Below, in pieces: positions 12,601 through 27,700 of a DNA stretch of 64,000 bases. The DNA comes from Mytilus californianus (taxonomy: Eukaryota > Mollusca > Bivalvia > Mytilida > Mytilidae), in contig NW_026262668.1 in the NCBI RefSeq assembly GCF_021869535.1, forward strand, positions 65,502,058 through 65,566,057, written 5' to 3'. The notes under the pieces are model-generated. The model saw only the letters and a list, made by a program, of their open reading frames with translations, searched no databases and had not been told where the DNA came from. Position 1 is the stretch's first letter. Each line of letters starts with the position of its first letter. The translations under genes and the position numbers were made by a program.

Positions 12601-15600
12601 CTGTATGCTCTATTTCTGACAAGAATTTTCACTGTAATGTTTCGTTTTTCAAGATTAAATTCAATAATGATCATTTATAAATGTGAAGTTTGTACTATTA
12701 GATGCTTATTGAGAAGTCTGTGTTTTATATATGTTTTACTGTTTTTCCCCCAGATGTTCAATTATTTCACAGAGGTTTTAAAACTTACAATACAGAATGC
12801 AAGAAAAGAGGGAAGGTAAGATGTTCTTAAGGAAAATTAAAGTAAATGGTGGCCTAAACAGTTATTAGGTTAGAGGAAAAGTTGAGCACTCACAAACATT
12901 TTTAACCCCGCCACATTCTTTATGAGCCTGTCCCAAGTCAGGAGCCTGCAATTCAGTGGTTGTCGTTGGTTCATGTCTGTCATATTTGTTTTCTGTAAAT
13001 TGTTTTGTTTCGAATTAGGCTGTTAGTTTTCTCAATTGAATGGTTTCATATTTTTCATGTCGGGGCCTTTTATATCTGACTGGGTTTTTCTCATTGTTGA
13101 AGGCTGCACGGTTGCTTATTATTGGTTACATCCATGTTGTCTCATTGGCAATCATACCGCATCTCCTTATTTTTATATTAAAAAACAATCAAAGAACACT
13201 TGGTAATTCTAAGTAAAATATTGTTTTGTCCAGTAAATGTCTTGGCATTACTGGACCGAATGAACAGAAATGCTAAGAAAATGTCCAGTGAGACATGGCA
13301 AAGTCCAATTGAGGCCAAATGTTTAAATGTTCTATAAAGTTACAGTTGTATAAGTTTAAAAATGAACTCTTGATAAATAAAAATTAAGATGTGGTATGAT
13401 TGCCAAAGAGACAACTATCCTCTTGAGTTCAAAGACTTGGATGTAAACAACTATAGGTCACCATACTTTCATTTTGGGGGGTATGACATCATGTTAAATT
13501 GAAATATTTGGTTTTGATGCTTATAAATAGGAATAGATTAGACATAGTTTTACAGATAGATATGTTCATCATACTAAATTCTGTCAATTTTTTTGTTTAT
13601 TTTATCACAGGAATTGACATTTGCATTAAAATATATAAATCATCTTGAACTAAGCATTTTTTTTACAAGTAGTCTTATCTGATAAACAACAGAATTGGAC
13701 ATGTTTCATAAGAACATTAATACATTTTTATCTTAGAGAGCCTGGAGAATTGGTGCAGCATATTTCAGTTTAAATATTTGTTAATTTGAAGAAAACCGAA
13801 TGATATTATTTTTCTAGGTACAATGAAGGTATGTTAGACATCACAGCTTCATCAGTAGAGATGATTGGAGAACCAAAAGAAATATTCAGTGAACTAAACA
13901 AAAGTCATACAAAAACCAGGTGAGTGTGTATCTATAGAATTGTGTATAGATACATGAGAAAGTGTTATGTTTAGTATACTACAAAAAAGTGATGAACTTA
14001 TCAAAATTTAATATCATGTACATGTTTATGGGAATGGATGTAGACATAAACTTAACAAACTTTTTTTGTTCCATGTTCCAATTCAAATAACTGGTAATTT
14101 TTATGTTACCAACATTAATATATATCAAGATGTGTTATAGCAAATTTGGTGCTTTTGGAACACTTTCTTTACTTATAATCTTCATTTATAGGAACACTTT
14201 AGCCAGAAATCCATATGCAAACATTTATTTTTCAATTGAACTGATATTACACTCTACATGTATACAAATGCTGTTCTTTGTGATAAATAATTATATATTT
14301 AGGTATTGTAATTATAACATTTATGAAATGTGTTGTCTAAATGTTAGTGTCCTGTGAATTGTACCATTATATAGTAGTGTATTAATAAATTCATAACAGA
14401 AAGCTACAGTTATAGCGGACATCATACAGACAACTAACGGTTAAGTTAGAAATGGAAACTACTTGCACATAAAGATGGAAAGCAATTGCTAATAGTTTTA
14501 TGTGTGTCCTGTATAAAATACATAGCTACAAACGGGGGCCTACGTGGACAAGTGGTCTAAGTAGTTCATCTACTGTATCATTAACCCTGCACATGGGAGG
14601 TGTGTTAGTCTACAACCTTAATTGACTGGGATTGTCAGTTTTCCTGCCAAAGGTCTGAGTTTCTCTCCGAGCATTCCAGATATTTCCACTAATAAAAACT
14701 GACTGCAAGATATAGCCAATAATGCTGAAAGTGGCGTTAAGCACCAACAATCAATCAATCAATCAATCAAACCTTAAAACAACATCATATAAGAATTATT
14801 CTTAGGGATTGTTCCAGTATAATTAAAGAAGTTGTCCATTGACAGACCTGATTAAAAAATAAAAAAGACTAAATTCCAAATCCATCCTAGAAAAAAGAGA
14901 AATACTGAAGTGAAATCTTTCTCAAGTCATATCAGTACACATACATCCATTTTTGTCCCCCGCGTAATGCAATGCGGGGGACCTTGAAATACTGGGCGTC
15001 CATCTGTGTGTCCATCTGTCTGGTCTTGTTAGCGCTCTCACAGGTACAATTCTTGCCAGATTTTTATAAAACTTATACTATAGGTTAATATCAGCAATAT
15101 CTCCGACAAGTTATATAATGGTGGACGATCAACTTTTTTAAAAAAGTTATACCCCTTGGAAATATTAGATTTATGGAAAATGGCCTTGTTAGCGCTCTCA
15201 CGGGTGCAATTCTTGCCAGATTTTTATAAAACTTATACTATAGGTTAATATCAGCAATATCTTGGACAAGTTCTATAATGGTGGACAATCGATATTTTTA
15301 AAAAGAGTTATGCCGTTGGAAATATTAAATTTATGGAAAATGGCCTCGTTGGCGCTCTCAAGGGTACAATTCTTGCCAGATTTTTATAAAACTTATACTA
15401 TAGGTTAATATCAGCAATATCTCGGACAAGTTCTATAATGGTGGACGATTGACTTTTTTTAAAAGAGTTATGCCCTTGGAAATATAAAATATGTGCAACA
15501 CGGGGGACATTGGAACTCTGTTCTTTTATAAGTTTTGAAATTATGAATGTTTGTTATTATGGTATATCCCAATAGCTTTATTTGAAAGTTTTACAACATA

Positions 15601-18600
15601 TGCTAACAGAAAATGTGTGTGCTGAAATACCTTTACATTTTTTATTTAAAGATTGATAGAATTGAACATAGATCGTGGAATGAGTTGGGATATGGCGGTG
15701 ACAAGGTTAGAAAATCACACAGGTCCACATGATGGTTTCTACATATCCAAGAGGGACATGTGGGGCAGGAAACTATGTATTTTGGCAACACGGAAGGAAA
15801 CCTCATCTCATCTTTTTAGAATATCAAGGTTAGTGATGTGTTGATTGTTATTGTTTGTCTGTTTTTATGCCCCCACTGTGGCAGAGGGGGCATCAAGTGT
15901 TACCTTTGTCCGTCTGTACATTTGCCCGTACATATGTCCCAAATTAGTCTCTGCTCTCTTAACTTTAGTTCGCCTCGGCCAAATGTTATGAAACTTGTAC
16001 ACAATGCTTTTTACCATAAAACACTGATTGAGTTTGAGTTTGGGTGCTGTCACTTTACGGTTCTCTAGTTATCCCTTTATTATGTTGTATGCAAGCGGGG
16101 GCATCATCTGTGTCCCATGGACACATTCTCAATTTATTCCAGTCTTGAGTCAGGTATTGTAGAACGGGAAACTTTTGTTATCACTTTCAGATTTGCATGA
16201 TTTATATTTATTGATTTTGTTGAATCATTAGAAATTTCTGTGACCAGTAGACTCTGGTATGTTCTTGGTTTATTCATTGGTAAATATTACTATGCTATAG
16301 CTATCACTGTATGTTACTATGCTATCATTGTAAGTGTATCTCATAAAAACTAACAAAAAGTGCTTGCAACATGACAGAATTTTGTATTTTCTTTTTAATT
16401 CCTAGGCCTAACACTGGACTATCTATGTTTGAGGAAGAAAAAGCAGAGTTAATGCACAAGTATGTCCCACTTGCAAAAGACAAAGCAGGTACATTAAATA
16501 TTATTGTAATCATTTTGGATTTTATGCATTGTGCTCTTTCTTAGTATTTTCAATTGACCATCTCCATCTTTTCATCTAATTTTTTTTTACAAAAATCTTA
16601 TATTTGGGTAGATATTTTTTTCGAGTTTGCATATCAGTATTTGACATGTGATTTTTTTTTCCTTCAAAGTTTGGTTGACCTTCAGAAGAATGTGATATTA
16701 GAAAAGAAGTCTATTTCATGGTTACTTTTTGACAAATTCTTTATGGTATTCTTACTGTGACTTGACTGTGAGTGTTGCTTTCCACCTATTGCAGTTTATT
16801 TAAAATTCTGACCAAGTTACAATTTGTTTTATCGAACCAAACTGTTCAACTGGTCAGAAATTTCAACTAACTACTGAAGAAAACCAGTCTAGTCGTGAAA
16901 GTGCAAGATGATAAAATAAAGCATACTTACAATCCTATTAGACTTTAATTCCACTTCATTGGTGTTAAAAAAATTACTTAAATATCATTATTGAAATTAT
17001 CATTCGTAAGGTGATAGGTAGTAATTTTTGAATTGCTAAAATAATGTCCAAATTTAAGTTTTTCTATTATTTCTTCTAAAATGGTGTTAATCTATGCATG
17101 GTACAAAGCTTTCTTTAAGTTGATCTCTAAAATACTTTGTGAAATATACTTTAAGGTAATTATGTTGTCTTGCAGTTTTAAAGGGAGATAAGATCAATAT
17201 TTCAAAAGATCAATGATTTTAGGTTATCTCACATTGAAACTTATTAACAACATATTGTAATTTCACATATATTTTACTGAATATAACATGTTTTAAATCA
17301 AACTGATGTCTGGCTTCTTATGAATATAGAAGAACTTTTAAAGAAAAAATTGTATGAAAGCTTAGTTTGGAGAATTTTATAGCAATTCAAAGATTACTAC
17401 CTATCATCTTTCGCATGACAATTATATAAAAACATGTATGCAAATTCTGACAATGATTTCCATAATATTAATGAAATGGAATAAAAGTCTAATATGATTG
17501 TAAGTATGCTGTATTTTATCACCTTGCACTTTCACAACTTGACTGTGATTTTCTACAGCAATTCGTTTAAATTTCTTACCAGTTGAACAATTTGGTTTGA
17601 TAAAAAAAATTGCCATTTGGTCAGATTTTTTAGTAAACTGCAATATGTGGAGAGCAACACTTACAGTCATGTAACAGTAAATGGGTGAAGATGAATTATT
17701 GAATAGTTTACAGTAAAGCTTTGTTAAGGGAGTCCATACAGTTTCAGGGGAGTTAACTCTTTATGTGATTATTACTATTCAATGTTCTGTTGTGATACAT
17801 CAAATTTTGAAGGAAATACCACTGAAAAAGTTTCCAAGAGTGTATGCCACAAAAACAATGTTTTTTATCTTTTAATGCGATAAAGACGGTCCATCATTGT
17901 CATCTGTCGTCATAAACTTTTTAAAGGATATTCCCTTTGTAAACTATAGGATCAATTTTAGCTAACCTTGACCTAGTGACCCATAGGATATTCCTGTATA
18001 AAGAGTGTGTTTTGCAAACTAGCCAACATGACTTTCATTGCTACAAATAGAGCATAATGGTAAAATGCAAGTAGTCGTCAAATATTTTGTAAACCATTAT
18101 AGATAGAAAAAATCTGATGGGGGTTAAAGGTTAAAATACTAAAAATGTAAAAAAAAAATCTTGATGGATATTATAGATAGACAAAAATTGTCAACAGCCA
18201 AAATGATCAACAAAAAGGAACAGGCACATAAAGAATTACTGATGTCAATATGGCAGAATCAATTTCTTTTAGGTTCAGAATAGGAACAGGCACATAAAGA
18301 ATGTGGTTGGGTTCAACATGTTTGTGAACACTCAATGCATTCCTTAGCCAGGAACTGTGCTGTAACAACACACACAGAACAAAAAAATCATTTAGAAAGT
18401 CTTGCTTCATCAGCTCAGTACTCAGCACAAAAACTGATAACAAAAAGACCCCATGCACCAATCTGAGAGTACTCACATTTACTGAAGCTAGTTCAAAGCC
18501 CAATGTCATCTAATAAATGAACTATGTTTTCTTAAGACTAAAATGTTAATTGTTACAACTCCTACAGATTTAGTATAAAGATGTCATAATTATTTTGAGA

Positions 18601-18685
18601 AATATACGATGGTTCGCAATATGCTATAAATGGATAAGTACAGGTATAAGTAGCTCATCAATTTTCCAACTACTGTGGATTCATT

Positions 18686-18734
<49 letters not shown>

Positions 18735-21700
18735 TGTCTGTCCGTCCGTCAGTCCGTCAGTCCTGTTTCTTGTCATCGCAACTCCTCTCAAACCACACAA
18801 CAGAATTTCATGAAACCTTTTCAGATAATAAGGACATACTACGTAGATGTGCATATCAACAGGAAATTAAGATTCAATTTTTTTCCCAGGAGTTACGCCC
18901 CTTTGAACTTATTTGCCCAATATACTACTGCAACCTTTTGTCATCGCAACTCCTCTCAAACCACACAACAGAATTTCATGAAACCTTTTCAGATAATAAG
19001 GAAATACTACATAGTTGTGCATATATCAACAGGAAATTACAATTCAATTCTTTTTCTAGGAGTTACGCCCCTTTGAACTTATTTACTTTAATGTACTACT
19101 GCAACAGTTTGTCATCGCAACTCCTCTCAAACCACACAACAGAATTTCATGAAACCTTTTCAGATATTAAGGACATACTACGTAGATGTGCACATCGACA
19201 GGAAATTACGATTCAATTTTTTTTCCAGGAGTTATGCCCCTTTGAACTTATTTGCCCAATATACTACTGCAACCTTTTGTCATCGCAACTCCTCTCAAAC
19301 CACTCAACAGAATTTAATGAAACCTTTTCAGATAATAAGGACATACTACGTAGATGTGCATATCGACAGGAAATTACGATTTAATTTTTTTCCCAGGAGT
19401 TACGCCCCTTTTAACTTATTTGTCCAATATACTACTGCAACCTTTTGTCATCGCAACTCCTCTCAAACCACACAACAGAATTTCATGAAACCTTTTCAGA
19501 TAATAAGGACATACAACGTAGATGTGCATATCGACAGGAAATTACAATTCAATTTTTTTTCAAGGAGTTACGCCCCTTTGAACTTATTTGCCCAATATAC
19601 TACTGCAACCTTTTGTCATCGCAACTCCTCTCAAACCACACAACAGAATTTCATGAAACCTTTTTAGATAATAAGGACATACTACGTAGATGTGCATATC
19701 GACAGGAAATTATGATTCAATTCTTTTTCCAGGAGTTACGCCCCTTTGAACTTATTTGTCCAATATACTACTGCAACCTTTTGTCATCGCAACTCCTCTC
19801 AAACCACACAACAGAATTTCATAAAACTGTGTAGATAATAAGGACATACTATGTAGATGTGCATATTGACAGGAAATTATGATTTAATTTTTTTTTCTTA
19901 CACTTATTTTATTTCTCCAATGACAATGTGGGGTAGTGGGGTATGTGAGCGCGCTAGGTTCTTTCATTTTATTTCTCCAATGACAATGTGGGGACGTGGG
20001 GTATGTGAGCACCCTCACTAAGGTTCTTTCATTCGTTGGATTATCGTGGATTTGTGGGTACAGGTAAACCATGAATTTAAAGGTCAACGAATGACACATT
20101 TTCTGCTGACTTTGGCGAAACCAAAATAAAAGTTTTCCTCAAGCCACTCAAATTGGCATTAACGAAAATAAATGGATCCACAATATTAGCAAGATTCATT
20201 GTATGGATTACAAGAGACCCCAGAACTAACAAAAATTGCAAGTTCACAATTGGTTATCAATTATGAAGTATTTCATATTAATGTGGGATGAAAAGGCTTG
20301 TTTTATGTTTAATATGTTAGTTAACATCAAAGTAATAAAGATCTGAATTCGCTGCATTAGATAAACATATCTGGAATTAAAGCCAAATATTGGTATAGCC
20401 AAGGATGTTTAAATGCATGAGGATTCACATATGAATATTCCTAATGAACCTCAAAGTGAGAAAAACAATTATGATTTTTTAATCAAACTTGCTCTGCCAT
20501 GTAATTGGGCATGCTGCTATGTTCAAGAATGGAAAGATCTTAATCCTAAGTGTTGCTTGTAAGAACAGCAGAGCATAGAGTAAAGTTTAAAAAAGAATTT
20601 AGTTTCTTTTTTTCATTGAATTTCTATCCAGTATATTACCAACAAATTTCATATAGCATCCTAGCAAATAGAGAAGTCTGAAATACTATCTAGAAATTGT
20701 AGCATCATATGAAGGATCATCCATAACACAATCTATAAGAAAATCATGTCAGATAGTATCACATCAAGCAATATAGCATTAAAATACCATGAGGCCATGG
20801 GAACAACACTGCTATCCATACACCCATCCATCCGACTTTCTGCCTGTCACTACAGTTTATTTGTTCAAAATCTCTTACTATTTACATACTATGCTTTAGT
20901 TTCTTTTAGTGTTCCATATTTGGCCCTGAGTATAATCTACTGATTAATTCAAAAATTGTTGTGTGCATTCATTATTGCGATTTTTGAAGAATGAACAAAA
21001 ATGCAAGTTTAATTATTGCAATTTTAGGTAAATCTACATACTGATATATATACCAGATATCAGAATGTGATTTCTTATTATTGTGATACTCAGGGAGTCA
21101 CTTTTTTGGCATTAATAAAAAACCTCCCAATAATTTCTGACTGCACAGTAATTCATGATGGATAATAAACTTAACCAAATTAGAATAGTATAAATAAAAC
21201 AACAAGTAGCTCTTAAGAGTTATTTAATGATTTTGGTCAATGCTATTTGATTGTTTATGTAATAGTTAAAACCGCCAAAAAGGATAACTATAAATTGATA
21301 AAATTATCATGATAATAAAACACACTCAATTATGATAAAGAAAAAATGTAATTAATTAGGTAAAGGATTACAGCTGTGAGTTTCAAAGCAACAGATTAGA
21401 ATATTTTGATTAGAAGTCCAGGATACAAAGAGTAAATGGTAACCAATATATAAAATGAATAAAATAAATGATCAAATGCAAGAATTTTAAACAACGGGAA
21501 GTTGTGCACTTTCCACTTTTTAGCTCACCTGGCCCGAAGGGCCAAGTGAGCTTTTCTCATCACTTGGCATCCGTCGTCCGTTTTCCGTTGTCGTCGTTAA
21601 CTTTTTACATTTTGAACTTCTTCTAGAGAACCACTGAATGGAATGAAACCAAACATGACATGAATGTTCCTTATGAAGTGATGACCAAGTGTTGTTACTT

Positions 21701-24700
21701 TGTAGCCGATCAATCATCCAAGATGGCCGCCAGCGGGGGACTTAGTTTAACATAGGACCCTATGGGAAATACATACAAATGTCTTCTTTTAGAGAACCAC
21801 TGAATGGAATGAAACCAAACATGGCATGAATGTTCCTTATGAGGTGCTGGCCAAGTGTTGTTACTTTGAAGCCGATCCATAATCCAAGATGGCTGCCAGC
21901 GGGGGACTTAGTTTAACATAGGACCTATGGGAAATACATACAAATGTCTTCTTTTAGAGAACCACTGAATGGAATAAAACCAAACATGGCATGAATGTTC
22001 CTTATGAGGTGCTGACCAAGTGTTGTTACTTTGAAGCCGATCCATAATCCTAGATGGCCGCCAGCGGGGGACAATGTTTAACAAAGGACCCTATGGACAA
22101 TACATACAAATTTCTCCTTTTAGAGAACCACATACTGAATGGATTGAAACCAAACATGTCATGAATGTTCCTTATGAGGTGCTGACTAAGTGTTGTTACT
22201 TTGAAGCTAAACCTTCATGCACGATGGCTGCCAGTGGGGGGGGACTTCCTTTGACATAAGACCCTATGGGAAATACATACAAATGCTTCTTCTAGAGGTG
22301 CACTGAATGGAATGAAACCAAACATGGCATAAATGTTTCTTATGAGGTGCTGATGAAGTGTTGCTACTTTGTTGCCGATTTACTGTTCAAGATGGCCACC
22401 AGGATTTTTTATTAAATTACAGAACCAATATTAAACCTCACTCATTATTAGGGTATCTGTTATGATTTTAATCTATTTTTACATGATTTCCAAAACCAAA
22501 GTAGAATCAGGTGAGCGACACAGGCTCTTGAGAGCCTCTAGTTGTCTCAGCTTGACGGAATCAAAAAGCGAGACATAGGTATGCTGTTTTTGGCGGTGGG
22601 GGCGGCATCAACAATGTATAAACTGTGATGAGGTTAGTTTATTGGGAACCACCAGTGGTAGGTAAATGATATTTGGTATGCAGTTGTATTAGCATTGGCA
22701 CATCTCATTTCCATGGAGATTATTTGGCCCAGTCTCCTCTGTCATAGTCTATTGACTTTGAAACTTTTGCTTAGTTTACATATATTAGTTTGTGATAAGG
22801 TCAGTTTATGGGGAACCCCTAGTGGTAGTTCAGTGATATTTAGTATGCAGATGTATTAGCATTGGGACATCCCATTTCCATGGAGATTAATTGGCCCTGT
22901 ACCTATATTCAGGGTTCATTGACTTTGAATATTTTGCATAATATACATTTTATTTTATTTTCAACCTTTACATTTTATTATCAAAATAATAAAAAGGTGA
23001 GACATATCTCTGTGTAACAGTTTATTTTTAGCAGTTACATCATAATGACAAAATTGTGAAAATTAATATTTGGGGAAGCAAGCAGTTGGCACTTTGTATG
23101 GCCATCAGTCTGTCACATACAACCAAAATAATAACTTTATAAGGCTTTCCAACATTAGTGACTTCTATGAAATAATATAAAGATCAATTACTAGTAAATT
23201 TGTTTTAATATTTATCTTTAAAAGTTCTGCTTCATAATATGTTTTGATATTATGAAATTCAGATGCAAAATAGTTTGTGAATGATGACTCTTCCTTGCTA
23301 TAGAATTTCAATATATTTCTCTTGTTTAAACCTATTCAGTGTGGATATAATACATGTATCTGGTGTTTTCTTCCACAATGCAGGTTTTTTTCATGTACTG
23401 TTGTGTCCGGATGTTATTCTGTGATCAATTTCACAAAAAATCTTGCAAGAAAAAAGTACTCTTTAAGTCATTAACATTTCAGTATAAGTTATAATCAATT
23501 CTTGTTGTAAGATTTTTTGTGAAAAGAGCCCCAGGTACATTCTTATGGGTCTTGTTAGTATGGCTACTTTTATACTGAAAGTGTCCTAGTAAATATTAAG
23601 CCAAATTTTTTGTGTCTTGATCAAGCTCTACCTATTTTTGAATAAAAATACCGGTAAGGAAGTGTTGTAATTTTGCCAATGCCAAAGACCATAGGACATG
23701 GATGTTACACCTGCATATAATATAAAAATAAGGAAATTTGGTTTCCCAGTAGAACAATTATCCACCAAAGACCTAAGAACAAGGATGTGAACAACTATAT
23801 GTCACTGTACGGTCTTCATCAATGAGCAAAACACATACCATATGAGCCATAAAAAGCCCAGGGATGACAAAATGTGAAAACATTTCAAAACATAAAATCA
23901 CAAGACTGATTCGTACCAAAACAAGAAATGAAAAACACAGAAGCTTCTGTCTTAGGACAGACACATAAAGAATGTTGCAGGGTTTAATGCATTTGTGAGG
24001 GCTAAATCTTCTCCTAACCTGGGGCAATATTATAACCGCATGATAGAAGAACAAACAGCTTTTAGGAAATTATGTCCCTTTGCCTGAAAATTTCTGGAAA
24101 AAGTCTATAATGTCAAACAGTGTTAGCTTCTTTGCTAATATTGTGATGTTAAGTAGAATCATCATTTGCAGATAACATACAAGTTTTATTCAATTTAACC
24201 TTCTAAAACATAATTACGGCTCATGCTTTGAAAAGTTTCATTAAACAGTCATCATCCCTTTTTGCAGACCATTTAGGTGATATATGGTGCCCTCTCTTTT
24301 ACTAACCTGCAACATTATTTTGGCAATTTTGTAATAAATAGGGTACAAAGAATTTGCTTAAATGGGTTAATTAATTTATTGAAAACAGAAATTGGGAATG
24401 TTGATTTTGTTTTTCTGCTAGTTTTTCTTACAGAATCAGTTTTTATACGACCGCAAACATTTTTTGGGGTTCGCGTATAAAGGTATGATGTTGTCGTCGT
24501 CATCGTTGTCCGAAGACACATTTTGTTTCCGGACAATAACTTTAGTTTTAGTGAATGGATCTCTATGAAATTTTACAAGGAGGTTCAATACCACAAAAGG
24601 AAGGTTGGGATTGATTTTGGGGGGTTATGGTACCAACAGGTTAGGAAAAAGGGGCCAAAAACAAGCATTTTTGTAGTTTCCGGACAATAACTTGTGTGTA

Positions 24701-27700
24701 AGTTTATGGATCTCTCTGACATTGTACCACAAGGTTCCATATCACAAAGGGAAGGCTGAGATTGATTTTGGGGGTAATTGCCCAAAAGATGCAAGAATTA
24801 GGGGCCAAAAACAAGCATTTTTCTAGTTTCCAGACAATAACTTGTGTTTAAGTATATGGATCTCTCTAAAATTGTACTACAAGGTTCCTTACTACAAAGG
24901 GAAGACTGTGATTGAGTTTGGGGGTAATTGCTCCCAGGTGGGGGGAGTCAAAAAGTTTGGGGGGATTTTTTTTTTCAATTGTTTTAAGGGGTTCATTTTT
25001 TTTTTCAAATTTCAAATTTTTAAAAACTTTCAAGAAGAAATCTTTAACTGCACAGTATTGCGCAATAGATTTTTAAGATCTTTGACCACATTTATTTTGT
25101 GTCAGAAACCTATATTATGTCAAAAATTTGATCACAATCTAAATTCAGACAGTATCAAGCTTGAATATTGTGTCCAAATTTGCCCCAACTGTTCAGGGTT
25201 CGACCTCTGCGGTCGTATCAGGCTGCGCTCAGCTAAGCATTTTATTACCATTGTTAGACGGTTTTGATTTAAAATTTGGCTTAGCTGGTTTAATATTTGG
25301 TTGAAAGATGCAAATTTGATCATGGAGAACTTATTCTTTCATATCTGTTTCTTTAAAGCAAAAACAATACATTTTAATTTTCTCTTGGAATTTAGAACTG
25401 ACAACATTGTCTTGTGCAATGTGTGGATAACCATTGTTCCTCATGGAAGGATTTCTAGTTAAGTTAGATGTTGTAGCTGAACAATAATTAATACATTTGA
25501 AGCAGGATCTACATACCTTTCTGGAGCGCCTGAGATCACCCCAGTCTTGTTACCAGGGTCACCAACAACAAAAGCAAAGCAGGTCTAGTAACAGCTAGAA
25601 TCTGTCTATAATTGCTTCCCTCCAAAAGACATTTGGGTAGAAAACTTTCTTGTGCAAATGGTTTGAAATTTTACAACATTCATTATACCTCAATCAATTG
25701 CATGCAGTGACAGTTCCAGATCTGGTATTGGTTTTGTGGGGTTTGGTGTTGTTCAGTCATTTTTTTTTCATAGTAGTGTTTTGCAGACTATTTTTGTTGT
25801 TTTTTTCCTTGACTTATGACTTTTATTGTCACTTGGTATTTTGTGTCTCTTTTTTTGACACATGAACAGGTTCTGATTAATGTAATAGGTCTGGTATGGG
25901 CTAGGATTAATGTTTACATAATAGGCCTTATCACAATTTGGGAATCTGTGATACTTGACTGAAAAATTTGATACACTTGAACTTTGATGTCATACAACAA
26001 TCACTTTTGCAATGTGTTGTCAGACTTTACCTTTCGTGATATCAAAATTTTATGAGAACTTTTTTGATGTCCAGTAATGACAGTAATGGTGGACAAATAG
26101 CGATAAGGTGTAAACAGTTGTAGTACATATTAAAAATAATACAGGTTTGAACGTTCAATTAGTGTAATAATAGCTATTTTTCTTGAAATGGTATTTTATC
26201 TTACCTTCTTTGAGTCAAAAAACAAGACATAGGTATGCTGTTTCTTGCGGTTGAGGCATCAACAATGTATAAGATTGTGATTAGGTCAGTTTATGGGGAA
26301 CCACTAGTGGTAGCTCAATGATATTAGGTATGCAATTGTATAAGCATTGGCACATCTCATTTTCATGGAGATTTGTTGGCCCCACCCATTCAGTCATGGT
26401 CTATTGACTTTAAAAACGATCGCTTAGTTTACATGTATTAGTTTGTTATTAGGTCAGTTTATGGGGAACCACTAGCGGTAGGTCAATGATATATGATATG
26501 CAGTTGTATAAGCATTGGCTCATCTCATTTCCATGGAGATTTGCTGGCCCCGCCCTCTCAGTCATGGTCTAATGACTTTGAAACAATTGCTTAGTTTACA
26601 TGATAAAGTTTGTGATAAGATCAGTTTAAGGGCAACCACTTATGATAAGTCAATGATATTTGGTATGCAGTTGTATAAGCATTGGCACATCTTATTTCCA
26701 TGGTGATTGTTTGGCCCTGTACCTTCAGTCATGGTTCTTTAACTTTGAAAATTTTAGATTACTTTTAATTTCAACATTTGCATTTTACTATGAAAATAAC
26801 AAAAAGGTGAGACATATCTCTGTGATAACCGTTTATGATTGAGTAGCTACATGTTTAATTGAACACATGTTCTTGTGGTGTATATTTTTATAATTGGCTT
26901 TAATGCAAGAATTTTATTCCAGTTTTTGCAAAATCTGTTTTAAATAATTTATCACAGCAGTACTTCTAATACTAATTAGACAATTGATCCAGTGTTTGTA
27001 TTTGTAAGACATTTTCCCACCTTATGTTTTTAATGTTTATAGAAAAGTAATTGATTTGTTTATATCAGAAAAGAGTTCTCAAATTTTGCCTCACATGATT
27101 TTTATAGAGGGTCTTGAAAAGCATATAATGGAGAATATTTATAAGGAAAATAATATTAGAAAAAAGTTCTATGTAATCTTGTAAGAGAACAAACTACTGA
27201 TTACGATCTTTGTATTTTGATTAAAGCAAAATAAATCATATAACAGAACTTTACAAACTCTTTTTGTGTGTTTTTGCTGTGCATGTACAGACTTTTTGTC
27301 ATGAATGGATACCCCATATCCTTTGTTTTTCTTTTCTATCAAATAACAGTTGAACTTCTGACACATTTTTCATGTCACATTGGGATAGGATGGTATACGT
27401 TTGTATACACATTTATAAAATGATATAGATGAGTTCACTATTTGAAATATTCTATGAAACATAAACCATGCTTGACCTACAAAAATATATATATATAACT
27501 TTTATAGCCGACTATTGATATATGGTATGGGTTTTTCTCATTGTTGAAGGCTGTAAAGCTGCCTATAATTGCTTACATCCACTTCAATTGAACTTTTGTG
27601 GATAGTTGTATCATTGGCAATCATACCACATCTCCTTATTTTTATATAAAATTTAGCTGAAATCCTAAGACTTGTAATCTGTAACACATTTCATTACAGA

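Noticed and set aside
18770-19834. Overlapping long open frames (up to 204 codons) in the 168-bp array
   Set aside because: They arise from a stop-free repeat unit whose length is divisible by three, inside a recognised non-autonomous element. No start context, splice sites or known domain.
24842-25267. 141-codon frame
   Set aside because: Runs through the core and tail of the family X element at 24445-25240.
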